A DNA stretch of 64,000 nucleotides from Paguma larvata (GCA_030068075.1 CM057824.1:129384414-129448413), one strand, 5' to 3'; counted from the stretch's first letter, positions 23,409 to 34,204 are shown. The notes: a model not told the origin generated them from the sequence alone. Program-made: numbers and translations.

Positions 23409-24338
23409 AAGAAAGTACAAATCAAAATCACAATAACATTAGACATCTATTCAATTGGTTAAAATGAAAAGAACTGACCACACAAAGTGATGTGGAGATT
23501 GTGGAGGAACTCGACTTCTCGTATACTCTTGGCAAACAGTTAAGTAGAATGACACATCCATTTTGGAAAACAAGGTGGTAGTTTCTTTAAAAAGTCAAAG
23601 ATATACATACTTCATGATCCTGGCATTCCACTACTACTTATCTATTCAGGAGAAATGGAAGCATATGTCCATCAAGACTTCTTCACAAATTCTCATGCTC
23701 ATGGAAGCTTTATTTCTAATGACCTAAAGCAGAAATAACCCAAATGTACATTATCAGGTGAATAGATAAAACCATTTAGGTGCATTGGTACAAGATGATA
23801 CCACTTAATAATAAGAAGAAATGTTTTATGCAATGGATGTGATTTAGGGATGAATCTTAAAATAATTATGTTGAGTGACAAAAGATAAAAAAAAAGAATA
23901 CTCATTATATGATTACATTTATATAACTTTTGGATAATTTTATTTAATGATTTCATGCAGAAATAGATCAGTGGTTGCTTGAGGAGAGCAGGAGATGGGA
24001 ATAGAAACAGGAGAGAGAAAATGTAAGGGGCGTGAGCAAACTTATGTGATTGAATCTTGAATTGTAGTGGTTTAATGTGTCAGAAATTACAACTTACATA
24101 TTTTAAAGGTGAGAAGTGTTATGTTAGCTATACCTCAACTCAGCTATAAAAAGGAGTTTAAAGATCTCCATTTTTGTCCTCTGACTGAAGAATTACTTTT
24201 AAAGTTTCTGGGAGGAAAATAGATTAAAAAAGTAGCATAAAAACTTATTGCCAGATTTTCTTTCAATTGACAACCACTGGCACTTGACTTCACATGCCCT
24301 AAAATATTCATTATCAGGTGATGAACATATTTATTCAA

Positions 24339-24803
24339 CCAAAAAAGAGGGAGGCAAACTAAGAAACAGACTCTTAACTATAGAGAACAAACAGACGGTT
24401 ACTGAGAGGAGGTGGATGGGGGGTGGGTTAAATGGGTGATATGGATTAAGGAGGGCACTTGTTGTGATGAGTACTAGGTGTCGTATGGAAGTGTTAAGTC
24501 ACTAAATTCTGCTCTTGAAACTAATATTACACTGTATGTTAACTAACTGGAATTTAATTTTTTAAATGTTTATTCATTTTTGAGAGCTAGCGAGAGAGAC
24601 AGAGTGAGTGGGGCAGGAGTGGAGGAAGAAGGGGACACAGAATTTGAAGCAGGATCCAGGCTCTGATTTGTCAGCACAGAGCTAGATTGGGGGGTTGAAC
24701 CCACAAACCATGAGATCATGACCTGAACCTAAGTCAGACAGTTAACCAACTGAGCCATCCAGGCACCCCAACTAACTGGAATTTAAATAAAAACTTAAAA
24801 AGA
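24339..24803 (+). mobile_element. 5'-truncated carnivore L1 3' end, split by a SINE
   Basis: GAGACTCTTAACTATAG-type start, AAATGGGTGATATGGATTAAG, GATGAGTACTAGGTGTCGTA and CACTGTATGTTAACTAACTGG run to 24556, then resume AATAAAAACTTAAAAAG after 24785. The two parts rejoin exactly at the TSD of the nested SINE. Confidence 0.93.
24557..24769 (-). mobile_element. CAN-SINE nested in L1, perfect 16-bp TSD
   Basis: The minus-strand head is GGGGTGCCTGGATGGCTCAG; the plus strand has GAGATCATGACCTGAACC and begins with TTTAAATGTTTATTCA. Flanked by identical AACTAACTGGAATTTA at 24541-24556 and 24770-24785. Confidence 0.97.
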
Positions 24804-24871
24804 ACTCAAAATGTGTTAGAAATGTACCATGTGCCATATAGGAATAGCAAGAAAAAAAAAAATACATAGTG

Positions 24872-25220
24872 CAGTAGTCCTCCCCTTATCTTTCATTTCG
24901 TTTCCACAGTTTCAGTTACCCATGGTCAGTCATAGTCCAGGGGCAGATGATCCTCTTCCGACATATCCTCAGAAGTCATTAGTACACTAATGCTACGTCA
25001 CAATGCCCTACATCATTCGCCTCACTTCATCTCATTGCATAGATATTTGATCATCTCATCACAAGGGTGAGAACAGTATGCTAAGGTATTCTGAGAGAAA
25101 AAGGGGGACCACATTCACATAGGAAAAATCATAGTATATCTAGGAACAGGTACTATCTGTGGTTTCAGGCATCTCCTGGGGGTCTTGAAACAGATCCCCC
25201 AGGACAAGGAGGGGCCGTCG
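24872..25220 (+). mobile_element. Tigger-type (Tc1/mariner) non-autonomous DNA transposon
   Basis: Starts CAGTAGTCCTCCCCTTATC and has TTCAGTTACCCATGGTCAG. It ends with GTTTCAGGCATCTCCTGGGGG, TCTTGAAACAGATCCCCCAG and AAGGAGGGGCCGTCGTA. The end is an imperfect reverse complement of the start, giving terminal inverted repeats. Inside is a block with 'AATGCTACGTCACAATGCCC' and 'CATCTCATCACAAGGGTGAG', as in Tigger-derived elements. The transposase region is missing, so it cannot move on its own. Confidence 0.8.
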
Positions 25221-25744
25221 TAAGGCTTATTCTAAGAGAGCTCAGCATGTCATTGTTACACTAGAGTCAAGTCTGATTTGCTATTCAGAGTTCTCCCTCC
25301 TTCTTCTTCCTTTTTGTTACATACCTACTAAAGCTCTGCATTTTCCTGCATATAGCCATAGCATTTTTACCTTTTATTTTCTTCTTTTCTTTGTGATTTA
25401 TACTTGTGAATCCAACCAATTTACTCTTGCTACTACTCTGCTTCCCAGCGTCTAAATTCAGGACCCTCTGTAGGAAGGATGGAGTTAATGATGATTTGTG
25501 ATTTTCTGAATTCCAGGTTGGTCAAGTCAAATTCAAGTTAGAGAAACAAAGAAACTATAAACTATATTTCACTCTCATTTCCTTTACCCAGTGCTTCATC
25601 CCTAACAATATGGGCCATTTCAACAATTTGAGTACTTTTGGTGGGCATGCAATAATAGAAAAATAGTTTACAGCTATATAATGTGTGTGTGTATGTGAGA
25701 GAGAGAGAGAGGGAGAGAGGGACAACCTCTCGTACATAACCCTC
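25221..25744. other. Unique sequence with GT/GA simple repeat
   Basis: (GT)n then (GA)n at 25681-25722. The frame at 25555-25737 reads through it antisense and is not coding. Confidence 0.55.
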
Positions 25745-25860
25745 AGAAACTTTATTAGGTAAGAGCCAATATCTCTCCCATTTTACATATAAGAAACTGA
25801 GGCATGGAGAGATTAAATAAATTGCCCAGCCTGAAGAGATCCAGGCAGTCTGGCTTCACA
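25745..25860 (-). mobile_element. MIR SINE, antisense
   Basis: CCATTTTACATATAAGAAACT, GAGGCATGGAGAGATTAAAT, AATTGCCCAGCC and ATCCAGGCAGTCTGGCTTCA match reverse-complement MIR ('ccattttacagatgaggaaactgaggcacagagaggttaag'). Confidence 0.85.
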
Positions 25861-27439
25861 ATGTGTACACATGTGGAAAGTACTGAGAAGAAAAGAGCTG
25901 ATGTACAATATTCCAGCAATTCTAAGGACTCCACTTAAAGAATTGTTTTTCAGATTGGCTTGAGAGTTGTAGTTCCCTTATCTAGGAAGAAAGAAGAGTG
26001 AGAAGGCACTGAGCAACTGAGAGGAAAACAAGCAAATGTTAATTTTTAATATCGTTATTTAATTCCAAATGTTAATTATAAAGAAAATTAAAGATAATAG
26101 GATGAAAGACATGTGTTTGAGTGCAAATGGCTGCTGATGTAGTCTTCAAACACAAAAGCCAAAGAACAGTGATTTTCAGAAATCCGACAAAAAAATTTGG
26201 TTTCTAGCCAATTTAGAAATAAACAAAAAACATTTGAAAGATCCTTGACCTTTTCAGAACTACCTCTTCACTTTAGGAAGTATCATTATTGAGCAAAATA
26301 AGATAGTAAACATCCATGCCTAGGAGCTGGGAGAAATAATTAAAAATCCTGGTTACCATGGGATTTTTAGTATCAAGGTTCATATGGGAAGGTCAAAGTC
26401 AATTAAGGGGAAAGTAGAGCTCAATGACCCTGATTCAATGGAAACCTTGAAAAGGTATGAGAGTTTTTAAAAAAGTCATCATAATTCTCTGAATTGTAGG
26501 TATTTTCTCTTCAGGCAGCCTGCCAAAGCCCTTTCCTGCCAATGAAAGTAAGCTGTGTGTGCTACTTTTTTGATGGTATTGCCCATGATAAACCTTAAAT
26601 GGTACAGGAGTTCATTTCAGATAGAGATCTGGAGCTAACTTATCCAACTTATCTGGTCAGAAAATCTTGCTGTAAATCTTTCAAAAACAAGATGACTTGT
26701 GAGATTTTTTGTAATCCTGGATTGTGTCTGGGGAGAAAATGTGACAGGAGTAGTTGTCTCTATGGCTTCAGTTAAGACTAGGAAATACATGACTCAGGCA
26801 AATATAAAACCTCATGTGAGTAAGAATTCCAAGTCTTCTCAGAGTCCATAGTGTAAGAAGCATTAAAGTGTGCATGCTTCGTGAAGTTAAATTTTATTTA
26901 CCCCAAGGAGTTTCTGATTTTATCAAATTCATTGCACCCAGGATTAGAAACAATTACTATCCATTATGACTTTTTTCTTCAAATCAAAATCCGACCTCCA
27001 GTCTTGTTTTCTGGAGGAGATAAATTAAAATGGTAGTGCATATCTCAAGTGTCATCTGACCCTAGTAGTGATCGAGATGGGCTAAACTGGTGTAGAAAAG
27101 GGATGGGGGTAGTCTCAGAAACTAATGCTGGAGAAAGAGATTTTCAATAATTTGGACTTAGTTTGTACTATTTTTTTCTTTTGCGTAATAGTCACTGGGA
27201 AAGGAGATTTCCTTTAAAGGAGATTTAAGGGAAATATAGAAAAAAACAAACTGGAGTGCTTTAGAAATACTGAATAATTTAACAGTTGTCTATAATACAG
27301 TTAAATGCTTTGGAGGTAATAGTGAATGATACAAAAACATAGCCTTGTGAATGTAGATGGGCCTCCTCTACCAGAGAAAAACAAAAACCTCAAAGTGCCT
27401 TTTTCAGACCTTAGATTTATTATATAATTATGAAGAAAT
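25861..27439. other. Unique sequence
   Basis: About 1.6 kb without a confidently recognised repeat. No ORF above 61 codons and no RNA gene. One of the larger repeat-poor intervals. Confidence 0.5.
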
Positions 27440-27575
27440 AATCCTTTTCCTACCACTCTCTTCTTGAGAGATTTCAGGCAAAACACTAAATCTCTCTTGA
27501 CCTCAATTTAGCCATCTATAAAATGAAGGGGTTGCAGCAGATTACCTCCGTGTCTTGTAACTGTAAAATTATATG
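27440..27575 (+). mobile_element. MIR-like SINE fragment
   Basis: TTTCAGGCAAAACACTAAATC, GACCTCAATTTAGCCATCTAT, AAAATGAAGGGGTTGCAGCAG and ATTACCTCCGTGTCTTGTAA follow the MIR-family 3' variant ('aaaatgagggggttggactagatgacctc'). Confidence 0.6.
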
Positions 27576-27636
27576 TTCTATATTATTTCTCCATTTTTTT
27601 CTTTCAGTTCCCCCTACTGACACAAAGACCTTAAAA

Positions 27637-27870
27637 AAATGAGCAGTACTTACTATATGCCAGGATACTTAAAATTATTCGTGAAAATAGACACAATAAA
27701 GCTCTGAGCTATTTTAAAACTCAATTTTATAGATAAGGATACTGAAGTCCAATAAGTTTAATATCTTGCCCAGCCTCATGCAGATCGTTAAGTATATAAC
27801 GGCAATTTAGTTTCAGGCTGACTTGAATACAAATCTCATATACTTGTACTGACTATGCCATATCTAGCCA
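27637..27870 (-). mobile_element. MIR SINE, antisense
   Basis: AGTACTTACTATATGCCAGG, CAATTTTATAGATAAGGATAC, TGAAGTCCAATAAGTTTAAT and CTTGCCCAGCCTCATGCAGAT run in the order of reverse-complement MIR. Confidence 0.78.
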
Positions 27871-28273
27871 AGTACATAATCTCCAATATATTTGGTATTT
27901 TAAATGTGCTTGTAAACTATTGATTATATGCACTTTATAATTATGTCCTTTGAGTCAAATATACTAGAAAATTTAAAAAGATTTTGTGTATATCTATTAA
28001 AGAATATAATGTTGGTTTAAAGAAAAAAAATAGGAGCCACAGGAGACTGTGACTCCAATAATTCAGGAAGAAATAACAGAAAATAGCAAGTTAATGTAGA
28101 CTCAGCAGCTCAAGCCAATCATCCCCTCCAAAGCACAGAGGTTTACTTCTGAAAGAAGTTAAGGGTCAAGTTCCAAGAAAAAATGATGGGGAAAGGGCTA
28201 CAGTTACACAGATTATCTAAGAGCATAAACTTGTTAAAGGTTTTGAAGAAAAAGTTCAAAAATATTGAGATCA
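27871..28273. other. Unique sequence
   Basis: No gene or repeat recognised. Confidence 0.45.
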
Positions 28274-28405
28274 GGGGCTCTGGGCTGGCTCAGTTGGTAG
28301 AGCATGAGACTCTTCATCTCAGGGGTTGTGAGTTCCAGCCCCATGTTGGGAGCAGTGATCACTTAAAACTTTATATATATATATATATATATATACATAT
28401 ATATT
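28274..28405 (+). mobile_element. Short tRNA-Lys-type CAN-SINE variant with (TA)n tail
   Basis: GGGGCTCTGGGCTGGCTCAG, TAGAGCATGAGACTCTTCAT, B-box-like GTGAGTTCCAGCCCC and CACTTAAAAC. This is a different subfamily from the felid type: it lacks the GCTGACAGCTCAGAGCC block and ends soon after the tRNA-like part, with a (TA)n tail at about 28371-28405. Possible imperfect TSD (ATATTGAGATCA / ATATTGGAGCATA). The 28183-28527 frame is incidental. Confidence 0.85.
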
Positions 28406-29396
28406 GGAGCATAAGGAAAAGGTGCTTTTTGTGCCATCTTGACAACAGGAGATCAGGTGATGGATTACATACATTAAATTATCACTATCCATATCACTGG
28501 CATCCCTGGAGGAAATCTTTTTGGTGACATAAGGAGAAGAGATAGATACCAATGTTATCTTTTTTTTAAAGAATGAGAGATAAAATCTAAGGAGTAGAAA
28601 CATTTGGCATTAAGATTAAGGGGATATCAACTATCCTTTGTCTTCCTATACATTTTTCTCTGTGTGTGGCATATTTTAAGCTCACACATACCATATATTG
28701 TGTACACAAATTTTAGTAATCATTATTAGGTACTTTTAGAGAATGAGTTTAATTATTTTTTGTTCTAAAACCTTAATTTACAACTAATTTCTATATATTC
28801 AGTTAATGATTTAACTTAACAGCTATTTCCTTGATTAAACATTATGTATGCTCTTTGTAGAAAATGCACAATACATAAGCCACAGAGAAGAAGTCACCAG
28901 GGTTAATATTTTCTTTCCATCCATGTGTATCATACCTCCTAAAACAGTGGTGCTAGTGGTCTAAAACAAACAAACAAAAATTTAATTTGGTCAATTTTCT
29001 TCAGGCCAGCTGACTGTATCTGTTGTAGACTGAGCAGTGGCAGACTTGAATACAATAAGCTGTAGGCTGCATCTGGGCGAGCTGACATGTTTCTTACCCA
29101 CCTTCGTCTATCAGATTACACAATGTATGTCCTTCTCATCATTGTGACAGGAGCATAAGATCAGTCAAGGGGAACATAGGATTTCTTTAAGGAAATTACA
29201 CACTATCACTTCCACCCATATTCTATTGAGCAAAGTAAGGCTAAGCCCTACATCTATTTTTTCCCCAATATAAATCTTAGAAATTTAGCATAGTAAGAAC
29301 TTTATCAAAATTAATGTAGCTAGAATTTCTAAGCAAATAATTTTTTTACTGAACTCAAGGAAAATATTTTACAGTTTCCATTTATAAATTCTTTGT
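28406..29396. other. Unidentified sequence
   Basis: The 28940-29260 part has the look of a decayed repeat but I cannot place it. No gene seen. Confidence 0.4.
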
Positions 29397-29413
29397 AAGA
29401 TAAACTACTTTTA

Positions 29414-29628
29414 TTTATTTTATATTTTTTAATGTTTATTCATTTTTGAGAACCAGAGACAGGGTGTGAGTGGGGGTGGGGCAGAGAGAGAGGGAGACAC
29501 AGAATCTGAAGCAGGCTCCAGGCTCTGAGCTGTCAGCACAGACAGCTTGGGTTCTTGAACCCAATAACTGTGAGATCATGACCTGAGCTGAAGTCAGACA
29601 CTTAACTCACCGAGTTACCCAGGAACCC
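29414..29628 (-). mobile_element. CAN-SINE, antisense, perfect 17-bp TSD
   Basis: Plus-strand tail TTTTTTAATGTTTATTCATTT, then CTGAAGCAGGCTCCAGGCTC, GAGCTGTCAGCACAGAC and GAGATCATGACCTGAGCTGA. Identical AAGATAAACTACTTTTA at 29397-29413 and 29629-29645. The long exact TSD suggests a fairly young insertion. Confidence 0.97.
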
Positions 29629-29645
29629 AAGATAAACTACTTTTA

Positions 29646-30347
29646 ATTTGCATTTACTTTTCATTCCTCAGTAGACAAAACTTAAATTATTTCAATAAGT
29701 ACTCTGCCTTTCATTGTAAAGAGACTGCCATACTCATAGTTAAATATGAGATTGAGATATCACCTCCTTATAAAACTTAATAATTAAATCTTCCTTCTAT
29801 GGAAGCAAGTATCATAAATGATTTGGTTTTATTATTAGTACTGTTAATTTTAAGTACATGAAGTCATTTGTGCTTTTCTTCCATGATGCAAACCATAGCT
29901 CCTGAGCGTCTTCAAAGTTTATTTATTTCTTAGCTCATATATATATCCATTCCCCAGGTTATATAGAGTTCGACAGATTGAAATTAGTAATTCTTTGATG
30001 TGACCAGAAATTTATTTCTATGTGTAGTAATTACCTGTCGTTTTTAAGACACTAGGTTGTATTGTAGGAAGATTTGGAGATGAATGAAAACTTACCTAGA
30101 TGGACATTTCTATATATTGAAAATATACAGAATACAAATAAACTGGATTTTATATCCTATGGTCAAATGTTTTACTGTTTGCTTTATTAATTTGTACTAG
30201 TTTTCATCAAATTTCCCCTCCTATTTCTTCAATTTATTTATTATCTAATTGACAGATATATTATCGATAATTTGCTAAAAAAATTATTTGTCAATCCCCC
30301 AAGTCTGGAAATAAAATATGAAAATGAAGACACGTTTACTCAAATGT
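29646..30347. other. Unique AT-rich sequence
   Basis: No gene or repeat recognised. Confidence 0.5.
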
Positions 30348-31241
30348 TGTCTTGGTCTATTGAGGCTGCTATGACAAAATGCCTCAGGCTGGCATATAAA
30401 TAACATAAATTTATTTTTCACACGTCTGGAGGTTGGAGGTCCAAGAGCACGATGCCAGCATGGTTAGGTGTGGGCCTTCTGAATCTCAGAGTTTCGAGTT
30501 ATATCTTCACATGGCAGAAGGGGGCTAGGGAGTTCTGTGGGGCTTCTTTAACAAGAACATTAATCTCAGTCATGAGGGCTTCACCCTCATGACCTAAGTA
30601 CTTCCCAAAGGCCCTATTTTCTAATACCATTGTCGCAGGACTTTTTACCACAATACTCGGGATTTGTTGTCTTGCCACTTTGAAGAACGAAGAGGTGGAC
30701 ACAAAATAAACAGTAGGCAAAAGTTTATTAGAGTATAAGATTAGAAAGGAAGAATAGTAGGAAAGCTCTCTTTACAGAGAGGGGACATTCGAAAGTGAAT
30801 GCCTGAGGACTGTAGGCGAGGGTCCTTGTTTTATCAGGTCTGGTCAGCCCTCTCCATTCTCTTCCCCTTTGTTCCTTCTCAGGTCCTACCCTTACTGGCT
30901 TCACTGCTCTAGTTGCTGGGTTGTTCATTTCTAATTGGCTCCTTTCCATTGTATGAGGGGTGGTCTATGGCCAGTTTGCCAAATTCCTTAGGGGAAACCT
31001 GAGGGGGAGTAGGTGGGGTCTGTTACATTCTTAAGAGGAACCTAATGCCTGAGGGGGTTTGTGTGGTCAGACACTCCCAAGCATTGTTCCAAAATATGTG
31101 TTTTTCCACACCCAGGGACCTCAGGCCCTATCCTTTCCCTCTATGTCTATTTTTTTCCTATCTTTTGCTACCATACCATTACACTGGTATTAGGATTTCA
31201 ACATACGAATTTGGGGGACTCAAACTTTCATACCACAGCCA
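30348..31241 (-). mobile_element. MLT1 (MaLR) LTR, antisense, interrupted by a solo LTR
   Basis: Landmarks: TGTCTTGGTCTATTGAGGCTG, GCTATGACAAAATGCC, CGTCTGGAGGTTGGAGGTCC, GAGGGCTTCACCCTCATGAC, CCCAAAGGCCCTATTTTC, TAATACCAT, then after 31179 ACACTGGTATTAGGATTTCAA and ACATACGAATTTGGGGGACTC. The two parts rejoin at the TSD of the insert at 30631-31173. Confidence 0.9.
30631..31173 (-). mobile_element. Solo LTR of an endogenous retrovirus, 6-bp TSD
   Basis: A 543-bp unit begins TG and ends CA (plus strand TGTCGCAGGA ... TTGCTACCA), flanked by TACCAT at 30625-30630 and 31174-31179. On the minus strand it has an LTR layout: CCAAT box (about 30934-30939), TATA-like GATAAAACA (about 30827-30836), and AATAAA (30724-30729) upstream of a T-rich R/U5 with GTCCACCTCTTCG. 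No internal viral genes are present, so it is the product of LTR-LTR recombination. A 6-bp TSD suggests class II, but the R/U5 look is more class I-like; class unresolved. The short frame at 30728-30949 is incidental. Confidence 0.88.
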
Positions 31242-32264
31242 ATGTGTACTTAAAAGTCTATCTTACTGGTGACATTTTTCACTGTAGTCTTCCACTCTAG
31301 GTCAGAAAGCTTTGTTCAGATATCTCTCTTGATCTTTTGCTGAACAATTTACAGAAAACTCATTGTTTAGTAGGAGGGAAAAAAAATGATCTCTGAGTTA
31401 TAAGAGAAAGAGTAAAGTAGACCAGGAGAATCTTATAATTTTACAATAAAATTACGGCGTATGTCAATCCATGCTTGAGTTAGAAAACCTATGTGATAAC
31501 TGCTGGTTTCGCCAGCGGAACGCCTTATGTCTTATTAAAGTCTGAAGCTTTATCAGATGAATGTCATACATTCCATAGTTGCTTTTGTGTAAATTTAGCC
31601 TTAATGAAGCCTAAGTTTACACTGGAAAAACTACCTGAAAATTTAAAATCAGCTCAGAATCTATGTGCCTTTAGGTGTAGTGTGAGAGTTTCTGTGAATT
31701 TTTTTTTTAATGAAACTTGTGTAGATTTCCATACTAAGACCTTATATCACCTTTATCTTCATAATTTAATTTTTTAAGTTAATGTTCATATTACATGGAA
31801 TTACATTAGCTATTATTCAAACCTAGTTTAGTAGTGCATGCAGCTCTTTGTTCAGACTAGATCATGTGCCTATGAGCATAAATGGGTAGATGTACAAGAA
31901 GCAAGGTGCAAAAAAATGACAAGAATAAGAGAAATGCAAAGATATAAGTGTGAAATTACATTGATTATAAATTCTTAACCTATTCTAATAAATGAATTTT
32001 ATTTATAATTATAAATTAATTATATAAATATGTTACAGATCCTTTCTTACTTTAAAAGATCGTTATAACTGAAGTCAAGAGACCCTAGATAATTTGGCTA
32101 CATGCCAAAATTAAAGATATAACTTTATTTTATTTGAAGGCAAATTTATAAGCAATATTTATCCTCTCTTTCAAAAACAAATTGTAATGTAGTGACTACC
32201 ACCACCCAGTTTTCTTCTCTTTAATGTTCTACTGGACTCTTACACCTTATTTATTAATTAAATA
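31242..32264. other. Unique AT-rich sequence
   Basis: No gene or repeat recognised. The 94-codon frame at 31493-31777 has no recognisable domain. Confidence 0.5.
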
Positions 32265-32460
32265 GATTATTTTATTGAGAGTTTACTGTGTGCCTGGAAC
32301 TGTGTTTGGTTTGGAGTATAAAATCATGATGACACATAACATCTTTGCTCCCATAGTTGTGACTGATGAAGGAAGGAGCATTGTTCATGTAAAAACTGCA
32401 ATTTTACAAAATTTTCCCAGGGATTCCTTACTGGACAGCTGGTATTGTCACAAAATTTTT
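32265..32460 (-). mobile_element. L2 LINE 3'-end fragment, antisense
   Basis: TTTTATTGAGAGTTTACTGTG, TGCCTGGAACTGTGTTTGG, TTGGAGTATAAAATCATGATG and CTTTGCTCCCATAGTTGTGA are the reverse complement of the L2 3' UTR ('ttattgagcacctactgtgtgccaggcactgtgctagg'). Confidence 0.7.
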
Positions 32461-32499
32461 CTAGTTCCTAAGGCACCTTGAAAAATCAATTCTTTTGCT

Positions 32500-33250
32500 T
32501 CCTACTTTGTGTTTGTACGTAGCCATATGTACATAGTTTTTAATATAATCAAAAATTTTATTTTTTTATTCCTTTTTTATTTATTTCTACTCCTATTAAT
32601 TTTATTTTTCTACTTCATTTCCCTTTATCTTGTCATTTTTTCTAAACTAACACATTAATTTTCAAATATTCTTATTTTTAACATAGATTTTAAATTATAA
32701 TTCTCTCTCATAACTCTCTCTCATATAATGGTCGAACTTATAAACATAAGTATGTTTTATTTTTGTGTTTTCAATTGCATTTAATATTTTTGATAAATAT
32801 CTTTTCTTTGACTCATGAACATCTTCTAAAAATACTTCTTTTTCAATTTTAATTTCCAACAATTGAAAGATTTTGATTCACAACTGTGTTCTGATTTATA
32901 AGTTTATTGCTTTGTGGTAAGCAATGGATGTAGTATGTATTGTATCAATTTATTGGTATTTGGAGAGACCTTTTACTGCTCTGGTATATAGTCAGTTTTT
33001 ATACTTTCTTAAATGTGTGCTTGAAAACAAATGAATTTTCAAGAGCGAAATTTTGGAGAATAGGATTTTAAACACACGCACACACAATCACACACATGTG
33101 AGCAATTTATTAATTGCATTGTCAAATTTCTATTTCTTTTTTTATGAAATTCTAGTAGTATACTTTGAATCCCTTCATTATGACTGTGCTATGACCGAAC
33201 AGACAGTGCTCTGTTAAATGAATATATGACTGCAAATTTAATATTTAAGA
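32500..33250 (-). mobile_element. Old L1 ORF2-region fragment, antisense
   Basis: TTTCTTTGACTCATGAACATC, TTTTAATTTCCAACAATTGAA, TTGATTCACAACTGTGTTCTG and 'GTGTGCTTGAAAACAAATGAATTTTC' echo antisense L1 ORF2. Heavily diverged; extent approximate (the best part starts near 32790). A (CA)n-rich tract is at 33072-33097. Confidence 0.5.
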
Positions 33251-34002
33251 ATTAATTTGCTCAATTGTCCTGTTGCTTCTCTTTCTAACTTTGATCTTTG
33301 CCCAAATGGTAAGTCCTTTGGTAATTTACTCTCACATAGTTTTTATAACTAAATGATTACTCATTCCACATTTCTGTCTTTCTAGATTTTTAACATTGGC
33401 TTTCCTACCAGCTATAATTTTTTCTTCTCTATTTTGCCTTTATCTCATTAGTGATCTCCCAGTATAAAATAAACTTCCTCTCTCTCCTTAATCCTGCTGT
33501 ACCTGTGTCAACTCTCCTTCTAGAAGTATTTAGAAGGCAGCCTCAAACACTTTCTACTTCTGTGTGGGGTTTAGGCTATTGATAGTATACAGAAAAGATA
33601 AACAGCCATAAAAAAGGTTATTTCATCTTAATCTCTCATTAAGCAAATTAGATCACTCTCTAATACATGATGTAATCTAACCTTTGAAAGCCTTTTGAAT
33701 GCTCACTGTCACAATTACCTAATATTCCAAATTATTGATCACAGAAAAGTGGGCCAGAAAAGGACATTTCTGTTCCACATTTTTATCCATTCCTAAGTTT
33801 GAAATTTTTCTTTTAAGATTCTCTTGCACTCCAGGACTGGGATGTTGCCCGCCGCGTGGAGAGCTGAGGCACGCAGGTCCTCAGTTCTCTCCTACAGTTT
33901 CCACCTGCTAAGCCTCCTTAATGACTGACTAAAATTAGGACTGGACTGTGAGCACCAGAGGGCTTTCCCGTGGAACCCGGAGGAGAGTGGGACAAAGGAC
34001 TT
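33251..34002. other. Unique sequence with a GC-richer patch
   Basis: The 33825-34000 part is clearly GC-richer than its surroundings and holds several CpGs (GCCCGCCGCGTGG at 33847-33859, CCCGTGGAACCCGG) and a CTCF-like motif. No start codon with a sustained frame, no repeat recognised. Confidence 0.5.
33949..33967 (+). promoter_or_regulatory. Candidate CTCF-binding motif
   Basis: TGAGCACCAGAGGGCTTTC fits the CTCF core (CCASYAGRKGGC) at most positions: CACCAGAGGGC is an excellent core, while the first C of the core and two downstream positions differ. It is in the GC-richer patch. Prediction only. Confidence 0.4.
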
Positions 34003-34145
34003 TTCTTACAAGCCGAGATGAAGAAATTGAAGCACAGGAAGGCTTAAAAAAATGTCCCCAAATGATGTAACTGTCCAGTGATGGAGCTGAGAGTGGAGCT
34101 CAGTAGTCTGTGTCTAGAGACTTGCACCAAAGGATGTAGTAGTGC
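34003..34145 (-). mobile_element. MIR SINE, antisense
   Basis: GAGATGAAGAAATTGAAGCAC, AGGAAGGCTTAAAAAAATGTC, CCCAAATGATGTAACTGTCC and GATGGAGCTGAGAGTGGAGC follow reverse-complement MIR. Confidence 0.75.
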
Positions 34146-34204
34146 CTCCTAGAGATGTTTTTCATTAATGGATGAGTTGTTGCATAGATTCACACACACT
34201 CTCT

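Larger units (their letters stand above)
21550..24140 (+). mobile_element. Long decayed L1M LINE, internally deleted, with two nested SINEs
   Basis: About 22640-23100 resembles the L1 ORF1 region ('AAAATTGAGTTTATTGAGATG', 'AACTATGACTGAAAACTTTTC'). From about 23125 it joins the ORF2 3' region and 3' UTR (CACACAATGCAAATAGATACA, AATCAAAATCACAATAACATT, 'GATGTGGAGATTGTGGAGGA'), so most of ORF2 is absent. The 21550-22200 part looks like upstream L1M sequence but is uncertain. SINEs interrupt at 22390 and 23194. No intact frame. Confidence 0.6.

Noticed and set aside
28274..28350. tRNA-gene-like sequence with A-box and B-box resemblance
   Set aside because: It is the head of a tRNA-Lys-derived SINE. 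It lacks a cloverleaf-competent acceptor stem and is followed by the SINE tail. The same applies to the heads of the other SINEs.
30728..30949. 73-codon minus-strand frame in the solo LTR
   Set aside because: It spans U3/R of the LTR, which is regulatory and not coding. No viral gene remains at this locus.
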